Assembly (NCBI GenBank): GCA_025350625.1
Contig: JANXXL010000020.1
Span: 1 to 38,678, forward strand
DNA length: 38,678 bases
Direction of reading: 5' to 3'
DNA from: Bryobacterales bacterium
Lineage (GTDB): Bacteria; Acidobacteriota; Terriglobia; Bryobacterales; Bryobacteraceae
The notes beneath the pieces were generated by a model that saw only the letters and a program-made list of their open reading frames with translations, did no database searches and was not told the DNA's origin. This document shows, piece after piece, positions 15,942 to 22,610 of this stretch. Position 1 is the first letter of the stretch; the number at the start of each line of letters is the position of its first letter. A program made the translations under genes and the position numbers.

Positions 15942-17246
15942 TCACCGGGAGGAAGGAATGTCTTTAGCTGACTTGAAATCGTTGCGGAAAACCTGCCCGC
16001 CTTTCATGACGAATTTCACGCGCTCGAGTTCGGTGACATCTTTCGACGGATCGCCGGAGACTCCGATAATATCCGCGTACTTGCCTTTTTCGATGGCCCC
16101 GACCCGGTCCCCCCAGCCGATATTTTCCGCGCCCACCGACGTGCCGGAACGGATCGCTTGCAGGGGAGTCATCCCGTAGTCGACCATCATTTTGAGCTCG
16201 ACGCCTTCTTCTCCGTGATAAGGGCCTTCCTGTTTGCCGTGGGCTCCCGTTGCATTTACTGCTAACGCGATTTTGACGCCGGCTTTGAGTGCCCGCTGAA
16301 AGCTCGCCTTCGACATCTCCGCCATTGGGAAATTCTGGTGCTGTGCCTGGAGTTTCGTAATGGTGAGGCCAAAGGTCATGAATGTGCCTTTCTCAGCTGC
16401 CATCCGAACCGACTCATCATCGTTGACAGTGTTCAGCTCAATCGAGTCGCAACCGGCGACAATGGACTGCCGCACGGCAATACCAGCGTGGGCGGTGCAG
16501 GCCACTCTCACGCCTTGCCGGTGGGCTTCATCCACAATCGCCTGTTCTTCTTCAAGCGTCAACGTCGGAGCGCCATAGCCCATTTCTTTGTTTGCCCGGA
16601 TGCCGGCGGCGTAGATCTTGATAAAGTCCGCTCCATTTTTGAGTTGCACCCGCACTTGCTTGCGACCTTCCCAGGGCGAGTCCACCAGGTGGAAGTAACG
16701 GGGTCCGGCGATCGATCCCCGCATGCCTTCCGTCGCCACCCGCATCCGCGGGCCAGGGATGAGGCCTTCGTTGATGGCATTGCGGAGGTCTACATCGGCC
16801 GTCCCGCCACTCGACAAATCGCGCGCCGTGGTAAAGCCCGACATCAGATCTAACCTCGCATTCATCGCAGCCAGTATGGTGGCGTAGGGCGTGGAGAACG
16901 CCGTTCCTGGCACAGCGACGGCGGGCACTTCGCCGTCGATACCGCCGCCGTGCTCCCAACTTTTAAACATGTGGTTGTGCGCTTCGATCAGGCCCGGCAA
17001 CACGGTGCCCGTCCCTAGATCGATTTCCTGTGCCCCGGCGGGAATCTTGACGCTCCCGGCCGGCCCCACCTCGAGGATGCGCTCGCCTTGGATAACGATC
17101 ACCTGATTGCTCGCCAGCCGGTCGGACTTTCCGTCGAACAATTGCGCGGCGTGAATCACCACCACCTTCTGGCTCTGAGCTCCCAGCCAAGATCCGCCGA
17201 ATCCGAGAGCGAGTAACGCACATCCCAATGCCGATTGCCACTTCAT
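15942..17246 (-). CDS. Exported imidazolonepropionase-like amidohydrolase with altered metal ligands
   Basis: A 434-residue protein with a signal peptide and the COG1228-type amidohydrolase fold (imidazolonepropionase and Xaa-Arg/Xaa-Pro dipeptidase relatives). It keeps the beta1 HxH (His90/His92 in EAHNHMF), the beta4 Lys210 (ADFIKIYAAG) and the beta5 His253 (CTAHAG). The beta6 His, normally in an SIEHG motif, is Leu271 (DSIELNT), and the beta8 Asp, normally in GTDA, is Asn331 (LAVNATGAHG). Two of the usual metal ligands are therefore changed, and the catalytic state is open. ATG at 17246 is chosen because GAGGAG lies 7 bases before it; the longer frame from 17321 starts upstream of the predicted transcription start. 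It is the first gene of the minus-strand operon. Confidence 0.88.
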   Translation of the reverse strand: MKWQSALGCALLALGFGGSWLGAQSQKVVVIHAAQLFDGKSDRLASNQVIVIQGERILEVGPAGSVKIPAGAQEIDLGTGTVLPGLIEAHNHMFKSWEHGGGIDGEVPAVAVPGTAFSTPYATILAAMNARLDLMSGFTTARDLSSGGTADVDLRNAINEGLIPGPRMRVATEGMRGSIAGPRYFHLVDSPWEGRKQVRVQLKNGADFIKIYAAGIRANKEMGYGAPTLTLEEEQAIVDEAHRQGVRVACTAHAGIAVRQSIVAGCDSIELNTVNDDESVRMAAEKGTFMTFGLTITKLQAQHQNFPMAEMSKASFQRALKAGVKIALAVNATGAHGKQEGPYHGEEGVELKMMVDYGMTPLQAIRSGTSVGAENIGWGDRVGAIEKGKYADIIGVSGDPSKDVTELERVKFVMKGGQVFRNDFKSAKDIPSSR

Positions 17247-17310
17247 AGACGGTCTCCTCAAAACAAATCCTGGCCGAAATTTCCGATTTCCACTGCCGCG
17301 TTTGAGCAGA

Positions 17311-17340
17311 AGTATATGCAACGGCGGCCGGTCGTGTCAA
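17311..17340 (-). promoter_or_regulatory. Near-consensus promoter of the amidohydrolase operon
   Basis: On the minus strand TTGACA (17340-17335) and TATACT (17316-17311) are separated by 18 bases. The predicted start near 17304 gives a leader of about 58 bases to the ATG at 17246. It is back to back with the plus-strand promoter at 17369-17398, only 28 bases away. Confidence 0.75.
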
Positions 17341-17368
17341 ACTCAAATGAATGCGAGGCGCGGCCACA

Positions 17369-17398
17369 TTGACATGCCGCTTAGCCACGTTCTAGAAT
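17369..17398 (+). promoter_or_regulatory. Near-consensus promoter of the MBL-like cassette
   Basis: TTGACA (17369-17374) and TAGAAT (17393-17398) are separated by 18 bases. The predicted start near 17405 excludes the ATG at 17403 and supports the start at 17439, which has GGAGG 7 bases before it. Confidence 0.75.
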
Positions 17399-17438
17399 TC
17401 AAATGCTTAACCGTAGGTTATCGTTGCGGAGGTCGGGT

Positions 17439-18275
17439 ATGCGGCGTCTTTTCCTCGCGATTTTGACGGCATCGCTCGGTATTTCCGCGTTTGCACAGAC
17501 GGATTTTTCGGGCGAATGGGCTCCGGTTCCGAATGAGGACAATACCGGGAATCCCTACGTCGGAGAGTTCATTGGGATCCCCATGAGCCACGCGGGGCTG
17601 CTCCGCGCCGAGGCCTGGAACGCTTCTCTCTACACGCTGCCCGAATGGCAGTGCCGTCCTCATGGGGCCATGTATATTTCACGCGGCCCCTCGCAGGTGC
17701 GCATTTGGAAAGAAGTGGATCCTTTGTCGCGCCAGATCACGGCCTATCACGCGGAGTGGCTACGCTCGATCGATAATCCCTCCTATATGGATGGCCGCCC
17801 GCGCCCTTCCGAATACGCGCCGCACACCTGGGGCGGCTTCTCGACAGCGGAGTGGGTCGGCGACATGCTGAAGATCACCACCACTCACCTTAAGGAGGAT
17901 TACTATCGCCGCAACGGCGTGCCGTCGAGCGATGAATCGACGCTCATTCAATATTGGATTCGCCGCGGGGATATTCTGACCTGGGTCACGATTGCTTACG
18001 ACCCTCTCTACCTCACCGAACCCATGATTCGGTCGAGCGAATATCGCCTGGTCCTGGGCATGCAGATTCCGCCGTATCCATGCACCGTCGTCGAAGAAGT
18101 GGACCGACCCGCCGGGGTGGTGCCGCATTATCTCCCAGAGGCCAACCCGTTTCTAAGCGAATGGGGAGAGAAATATAAGATCCCGCAAGAAGCCTCGCTC
18201 GGCGGCGCGGCTAGCATGTACCCCGAGTTGGCCCGCAAGATCGACGCGGCAGTAAATAAGGCCCCACGAAAATGA
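17439..18275 (+). CDS. Exported protein of unknown function (DFSGEW family), first of cassette
   Basis: I do not recognise a named family. The 278-residue product has a signal peptide (RRLFLAILTASLGISAFAQ) followed at once by DFSGEWAPV, a start typical of lipocalin-like exported beta proteins. Further motifs are EWQCRPHGAMYISRGPSQV and YYRRNGVPSSDESTLI, then WVTIAYDPLYLTEP. The third gene of the cassette shows the same order (DLTGYW, ACKAYGAVGVMQRPGRL, YLRKNGVPYSD, then VTVTVEDSAYLVQP), so the two are distant homologues. It overlaps the next gene as ATGA, so translation is probably coupled. A binding or structural role around the MBL-like protein is a guess. Confidence 0.75.
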   Translation: MRRLFLAILTASLGISAFAQTDFSGEWAPVPNEDNTGNPYVGEFIGIPMSHAGLLRAEAWNASLYTLPEWQCRPHGAMYISRGPSQVRIWKEVDPLSRQITAYHAEWLRSIDNPSYMDGRPRPSEYAPHTWGGFSTAEWVGDMLKITTTHLKEDYYRRNGVPSSDESTLIQYWIRRGDILTWVTIAYDPLYLTEPMIRSSEYRLVLGMQIPPYPCTVVEEVDRPAGVVPHYLPEANPFLSEWGEKYKIPQEASLGGAASMYPELARKIDAAVNKAPRK

Positions 18276-19363
18276 GCCTGGGCCACAGGAACGGGTTGCT
18301 GCGCATCGACAGACGTTGGTTCCTTTGCGCATTGGCATTGGTAGCCGCGGCCGGAATTACAGGGATCGGATGGAGCCAGCAAAATCGCAGTCTCCTCAAC
18401 GAGCCTTCCCAGATGGAGGTCATACCTATCCGCGGCAACATTTATATGCTGGCCGGCGCGGGCTCGAACATTACAATTTCGGCCGGGATGGACGGAGTTC
18501 TGCTAGTCGATACTGGCGCGGCCGAAGTTGGCAATAAGACCTTGGCCGAAATCGAGCGTCTTAGCCGCGAGCTCAGTACTTTCGGGCAGCCCGTAAAAAG
18601 AAATGAGGGCGGCGGCGGGTCGGGCAGCGTTCTTACCAGTTATTTGCCCCCCAAGCCGATTCGCTACATCATTAATACCAGTTCGCTTCCTGAACACACC
18701 GGCGGCAACGTGACACTGGCCGAGGCGGGCAAGACCTTTACCGGCGGCAACGTGGCGGGAGACCTCGGCGACATTGGCGAGGGCGCCGCGGTGCTGTCGC
18801 ACGAAAACGCACTGCAGCGTCTCAGCGCCGCGAAAATACCAATCCGCGGGCAGCCCACCGAAACCTATTTCGGCGGCCAGATGAAGTTAAGCCACCACTT
18901 CAATGGCGAGGGCGTCCAGCTTTTCCACGTTCCCAATGCCATCACTGACGGCGATAGTTTCGTGATGTTCCGGAGTTCCGATGTCATCAGCGCCGGTGAT
19001 ATTTTCTCTTTCACCAGCTATCCTCCGATCGACCTTGCGAAGGGCGGGAGCATTCAAGGCGTCCTGGCCGGTTTGAACCGGATGGTTGACCTCGTGATTC
19101 CCGAGTTTCGCTCCGAAGGCGGCACCTTTGTGATTCCCGGACATGGCCGTATCTGCGACACCGCTGACTTGGCCTATTATCGCGACATGGTCACCATCGT
19201 TCGCGATCGAGTCCAGGACCTTATCAAGAAGGGTATGACGCTCGAGCAGGTGAAAGCCGCGAAACCCACCGAGGACTGGGATGGACGTTTTGGCCAGCTC
19301 CGCGCCGCGACGCCGGATATGTTCGTGGAAGCGATTTACAAAGGATTGAGCGCCAAAAAATAG
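18272..19363 (+). CDS. Exported metallo-beta-lactamase-fold protein with degenerate zinc site
   Basis: The N-terminus has a Tat-like signal (DRRWFLCALALVAAAG). The body follows the MBL fold: GSNITISAGMDGVLLVDTG, then the usual first motif position reads NTSSLPEHTGGN instead of NTHxHxDHxGGN, so Ser137, Leu139 and Glu141 replace His, His and Asp and only His142 remains. The usual AHTDGD reads NAITDGD (Ile224 for His). Asp243 (SAGDIF) and His291 (IPGHG) are kept. The binuclear zinc site is therefore mostly lost; the protein could be a pseudoenzyme or bind another metal. The C-terminus (KGMTLEQVKAAKPT, then WDGRFG) is typical of larger exported MBL proteins. It is coupled to the gene before by ATGA. 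Confidence 0.88.
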   Translation: MSLGHRNGLLRIDRRWFLCALALVAAAGITGIGWSQQNRSLLNEPSQMEVIPIRGNIYMLAGAGSNITISAGMDGVLLVDTGAAEVGNKTLAEIERLSRELSTFGQPVKRNEGGGGSGSVLTSYLPPKPIRYIINTSSLPEHTGGNVTLAEAGKTFTGGNVAGDLGDIGEGAAVLSHENALQRLSAAKIPIRGQPTETYFGGQMKLSHHFNGEGVQLFHVPNAITDGDSFVMFRSSDVISAGDIFSFTSYPPIDLAKGGSIQGVLAGLNRMVDLVIPEFRSEGGTFVIPGHGRICDTADLAYYRDMVTIVRDRVQDLIKKGMTLEQVKAAKPTEDWDGRFGQLRAATPDMFVEAIYKGLSAKK

Positions 19364-19378
19364 TCGCGCGAAAGGGAC

Positions 19379-20173
19379 ATGCCAGCACGTTTTCAAATTC
19401 GCGCGTTCGCCGGCATCGCGCTGGCGGCTTTGCTCGGGGCGCCTGTGCTTCGGGGGCAAAACCAGGGCGCTGCGGGCCCGACCAGTCCGCAAGCGGACGC
19501 CCCGATTGACCTCACCGGCTATTGGGTATCGCAGATCGTCGATGAATGGCGTTTCCGCGTGAAACCCGAGAAAGGCGACATTGCTTACCTGCCCATCAAC
19601 GCTGAGGCCCGCCGCATCGCCAACGCCTGGGACCCCGACAAAGACGCATCCGAAGGCAACGCCTGCAAAGCCTACGGCGCGGTAGGTGTGATGCAGCGTC
19701 CTGGGCGGCTGCATATCACTTGGCAGGACAATGCCACCCTCAAGATCGACGCCGATGCCGGCACGCAGACTCGCCTGCTGCGTTTCACTCCCGCGACCGC
19801 GCACAAAGACGAGGCCAGCCTGCAAGGCGATTCCGCCGCGCAATGGGTAGTGAACGGGCGTCCCATGCTGTTTACGGGCGATACGCTGGTGCCGGGCCTG
19901 AATCCGCACAGCGGGCGCTCGGGGACTTTGCGCGTTACCACCGGCAACTTGCTTCCTGGCTACCTTCGCAAGAATGGAGTTCCCTATAGCGATCGTGCGG
20001 TGGTAAACGAATATTTCAATCTGCTCGCCGGACAAAATGGGGAGGCTTACCTCGTCGTCACTGTAACGGTGGAGGATTCCGCCTACCTCGTGCAGCCCTT
20101 CTTTCGTACCTACACATTCAAAAAACAGCCGGACGCCTCCGGTTGGGATCCCACGCCCTGCCTGCCCCGGTAG
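19379..20173 (+). CDS. Exported protein of unknown function (DLTGYW), paralogue of first cassette gene
   Basis: The 264-residue product has a signal peptide (IRAFAGIALAALLGAPVLRG), a low-complexity linker and then DLTGYWVSQIVDEW. Shared landmarks with the product of 17439-18275 are the D-[FL]-[ST]-G-x-W opening, a Cys-containing segment before a GRL/SQV strand, R-[KR]-NGVP-x-SD, and a final strand pair. A Cys pair (NACKAYG and TPCLPR) could be a disulfide. AAAGGGAC lies directly before the ATG, and the gap from the MBL gene is 15 bases, so the three genes form one operon. Function unknown. Confidence 0.75.
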   Translation: MPARFQIRAFAGIALAALLGAPVLRGQNQGAAGPTSPQADAPIDLTGYWVSQIVDEWRFRVKPEKGDIAYLPINAEARRIANAWDPDKDASEGNACKAYGAVGVMQRPGRLHITWQDNATLKIDADAGTQTRLLRFTPATAHKDEASLQGDSAAQWVVNGRPMLFTGDTLVPGLNPHSGRSGTLRVTTGNLLPGYLRKNGVPYSDRAVVNEYFNLLAGQNGEAYLVVTVTVEDSAYLVQPFFRTYTFKKQPDASGWDPTPCLPR

Positions 20174-20474
20174 CATTGCTGAATTCCTCCGCCAGCCTGG
20201 TTTAGCCGCCGAAATGCCGTTGACCGCACTTGGCAATGTTGATTTAATACTCATCCGTCGGGGTCTTGAGTTAGCTGTCGAAGTTTGGCTGGTCGTATTT
20301 TTCAGGCCACCTTGCTCACCATATTTAACGGCAACGGCCTGTTCAACTCGAATCTCATGTCGCCCAGTTCGATCGGAAACACGGTCAACACTTCCCGCCC
20401 GATCCAGTTCGGACTGAGGCTTTTGTTCCGAGGGAGATTGAGAAGAATTAACATCGGAGAGCGCGAGTACGGAT
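20174..20474. other. Intergenic region with a decayed coding remnant
   Basis: No intact gene. The first 110 bases show nothing I can name; the centre holds the receptor-like remnant described separately (20285-20428). Confidence 0.5.
20285..20428 (+). pseudogene. Remnant of a TonB-dependent receptor C-terminus
   Basis: This frame encodes GNGLFNSNLMSPSSIGNTVN, followed by TSRPIQFGLRLLF. That is the pattern at the C-terminus of acidobacterial CarboxypepD_reg receptors, where a variable loop is followed by [RP]xIQFALKxxF/W (compare QPRDIQFALKVIW at the ends of the two intact receptors in this window). Here no stop follows LLF and nothing upstream continues the barrel, so it is a stranded fragment. 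Its short length keeps the call tentative. Confidence 0.5.
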
Positions 20475-20502
20475 TTGGATTATGTCCAAAGTGAGTTATG
20501 AT
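20475..20502 (+). promoter_or_regulatory. Promoter of the small cytochrome c gene
   Basis: TTGGAT (20475-20480) and TATGAT (20497-20502) are 16 bases apart; an AGGAG (20515-20519) and the ATG at 20529 follow. The spacer contains CCAAAGTGA, similar to the element in the receptor promoters at 28142 and 31857. Confidence 0.6.
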
Positions 20503-20528
20503 AAGCTGCTGAACAGGAGTCCACGTTT

Positions 20529-20963
20529 ATGAACCTCACCCGGTTGGTGATTTTGCCCGCAGTGGCGGCTTTTTTGCACATGTTCGCTCCCTTGGCGGTG
20601 GCACAGTCGGCAGCGCAATCTCTCGATTTTGAGACCTACAGGACGAAAGTCGAACCGATTTTCTTGAAGAAACGTCCTCCACACGCACGTTGCGTGGTGT
20701 GTCATTCCGCGAACAACAGCGCCTTTCGTCTGGAAGCTCTCCCCAAGGGCGCCACCGGGTATACCGAAGAGCAATCGCGCCGCAATTTCGCCAATGTTTC
20801 GAATCTGGTGAAGCCGGGCCAGCCAACCTCCAGCCGGCTATTAATGCACCCGCTGTCACGCGAGGCGGGAGGCGATCTGTTCCACAACGGGGGCCGGCAG
20901 TTCTCGTCGCAGGATGACCCTGATTGGAACACTCTTGCCAGTTGGGTCGGCAAGGGGAAGTAA
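20529..20963 (+). CDS. Small exported c-type cytochrome
   Basis: A 144-residue protein with a signal peptide (VILPAVAAFLHMFAPLAVAQ), one heme site (CVVCH near residue 58) and a following region resembling planctomycete-type cytochrome domains (FETYRTKVEPIFLKKRP before the heme; KPGQPTSSRLLMHPLS, which offers a Met ligand, after it; then W near the end). It would act as a periplasmic electron carrier or as a monoheme binding domain. AGGAG lies 9 bases before the ATG and a good promoter precedes it. It appears monocistronic. Confidence 0.85.
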   Translation: MNLTRLVILPAVAAFLHMFAPLAVAQSAAQSLDFETYRTKVEPIFLKKRPPHARCVVCHSANNSAFRLEALPKGATGYTEEQSRRNFANVSNLVKPGQPTSSRLLMHPLSREAGGDLFHNGGRQFSSQDDPDWNTLASWVGKGK

Positions 20964-21354
20964 CCTCGCTCGGCGCCGTTTAGCGCGGCCGTCTCGAAGT
21001 GACCTTTGCCCTGGCATCAAAAGCGGCTACTGCGCAGACTCCGGTACACAACGAACCCGATTGACCGGTTCGTCTGGAAACTGCGGTGAATAGCGCGCCC
21101 TAGGACGTAGCTTCTCCGGGACGTAGCAGTTGTCACATTACAGCAGTGTCGCTTGGTTTTCCACCGCTGCAATGCCCATGTCAATTTGTTTTTGCGGGCG
21201 AATTGTTCTTCCGCAACCGAGGGTTCGACTGGACAGCGCGGCTTAGCGGACCGCGTCTTCCCTTTCCCAAAAACATTCGGCCGCCAACTACCCCGGACGC
21301 TTATGTGTCCTGGATTAGTGGCGGCCGAAAAAGGCGTTTAACTATAGCGATGTT
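20964..21354. other. Intergenic region, no gene recognised
   Basis: About 390 bases between the cytochrome stop and the stop of the convergent propeller gene. I see only a short direct repeat, GGACGTAGC at 21103-21111 and 21119-21127, and a brief NPIDRFVWKL-like frame near 21050-21090 reminiscent of DUF1549 starts. That is too short to call. Confidence 0.4.
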
Positions 21355-22368
21355 TTAGGGGAACACCGCGGTGATGTTCCGCTTGGGAACTTCACCAACC
21401 GGGATGCGAGTAATTTCCTTGCGGGTGGCGAGGTCGATCACCGACACAGTGTTCATTCCCGAATTGGCGACGTAGGCCTTGTTGTCCGGCGTAAGCGTCA
21501 GCCAGTCAGGAGCCACGCCTACATCGGCGCTGCCGATGAGCTTCAAATCCGGCAGCGAGTACATATAGATTGCGCTATTGAGCGTGCTATTGACCACCAG
21601 CATCTTTTTATCGTAGGTGACCGCCATGCCGTGAGAGATATTTCCGCCTTCGTGGATCGCTTCCTTGCCGGCAGGCGTGTCGGGGAGTTTAATCCGGTTG
21701 ACTTCTTTGTGCGTCGCGAAATCCACTACCGCGAACCCGTGAAAATCGGAAACCTGGACCAAGATCCACTTGGTGCTGCCATCGGGATTGGTCACGAACG
21801 TCATGGGGCGGACGCCCTTATCCATTTCGAGAGTCCATACGGGCTCTTCGGTCTTCTGGTCAATCACGGTGATGACCCGCGACCGAACCGAGCCGGTCAC
21901 AACGAAGTTGCCGTCCGGCGTGACGTAGGTATTATGCTGAGGTCCCTTCACCGGGATGCTCTTGACCCGCTCCATGGAGACGGTATCGATGACGTCCACT
22001 GCTCCCGATCCTCTGGCGATAGCGACATACACTCGCTTCCCGTCCTTGCTGATCCCGATGTTGTTGGGGTGGTCGCTGAGCGGAATATGCTTGATGACCT
22101 TATAAGTCTTACCGTCGACCACATCCAGCGTGCTCTCGGCTTCATTACTGATGTAGTAATGGCTGCCGTCGGGGGCGACTGCGGCGCCGTGATTCACTTC
22201 AATGCCGGTGATGGTTCCCACCACTTTATTGGTCGCGGGATCGATGATGGAGACGTTGTCCCCGGCGCTATTCGTCTGGATGACGCGTACCGTAGCCGCT
22301 GTCAAGGGCAGAGCGGCCAAAAGAATTCCAAGATATTTCAGATAGGGCTTTATGTAGGTGAAGGTCAT
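21355..22368 (-). CDS. Exported YVTN-type beta-propeller protein
   Basis: The 337-residue product has a signal peptide (YLGILLAALPLTAATV) and successive propeller blades of the YVTN/YncE type: NVSIIDPATNKVVGTI, TLDVVDGKTYKVIKHI, AVDVIDTVSMERVKSI, VITVIDQKTEEPVW and TVSVIDLATRKEITRI, each about 40-50 residues apart. Such proteins are periplasmic or surface scaffolds, sometimes linked to quinoprotein or cytochrome systems; no active site is predicted. The ATG at 22368 has GAGGAG about 12 bases upstream, a longish spacing. The gene has its own promoter and converges on the small cytochrome gene. Confidence 0.9.
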   Translation of the reverse strand: MTFTYIKPYLKYLGILLAALPLTAATVRVIQTNSAGDNVSIIDPATNKVVGTITGIEVNHGAAVAPDGSHYYISNEAESTLDVVDGKTYKVIKHIPLSDHPNNIGISKDGKRVYVAIARGSGAVDVIDTVSMERVKSIPVKGPQHNTYVTPDGNFVVTGSVRSRVITVIDQKTEEPVWTLEMDKGVRPMTFVTNPDGSTKWILVQVSDFHGFAVVDFATHKEVNRIKLPDTPAGKEAIHEGGNISHGMAVTYDKKMLVVNSTLNSAIYMYSLPDLKLIGSADVGVAPDWLTLTPDNKAYVANSGMNTVSVIDLATRKEITRIPVGEVPKRNITAVFP

Positions 22369-22395
22369 AGTTTGCTAACACTCCTCAGCCTCGAA

Positions 22396-22425
22396 AGCAT
22401 AGCGCGCCATCAGCCAGAAAGTCAA
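22396..22425 (-). promoter_or_regulatory. Promoter of the YVTN propeller gene
   Basis: On the minus strand TTGACT (22425-22420) and TATGCT (22401-22396) are separated by 18 bases, placing the start near 22389 and the ATG about 20 bases later. Confidence 0.65.
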
Positions 22426-22454
22426 ATCGGGGCCCTGCGTTCCCAAGACTTGTT

Positions 22455-22490
22455 AGAAATGTCCTGTGGTCGGCCTCATGAGAAATGTCC
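22455..22490 (+). repeat. Direct repeat AGAAATGTCC, possible insertion-sequence end remnant
   Basis: AGAAATGTCC occurs at 22455-22464 and 22481-22490, the first within TGTTAGAAATGTCC. Clusters of this decamer are something I associate with ends of integrase-type insertion sequences, but no transposase is nearby. The link is recalled, not tested. Confidence 0.3.
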
Positions 22491-22610
22491 CTTTGCTGGC
22501 AACTCCTTCAGCGGGGATGGGGTGCCGGGAATCCTTTAGACGGTAGCCAAACGGCCCTACCGCACCCGGAGAGTTTGTGATAGACTTTCTGTCGTCTAAG
22601 GGAGGGATCC

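Larger units (their letters stand above)
14624..17246 (-). repeat. Tandem duplication of an amidohydrolase gene
   Basis: The two copies (14624-15903 and 15942-17246) are direct, adjacent paralogues with long stretches of identical protein sequence, for example DGKSDRLASNQVIVI and the span around HGKQEGPYHGEE. The downstream copy is frameshifted. Confidence 0.85.

Noticed and set aside
18887-20254. A 455-residue open frame on the minus strand
   Set aside because: It lies antisense to two genes with good start sites and export signals, has no recognisable domain and no clear ribosome-binding site; it is a GC-rich shadow frame.
21050-21090. NPIDRFVWKL-like frame suggesting a DUF1549 remnant
   Set aside because: Only about ten residues match before a stop; too short to separate from chance.
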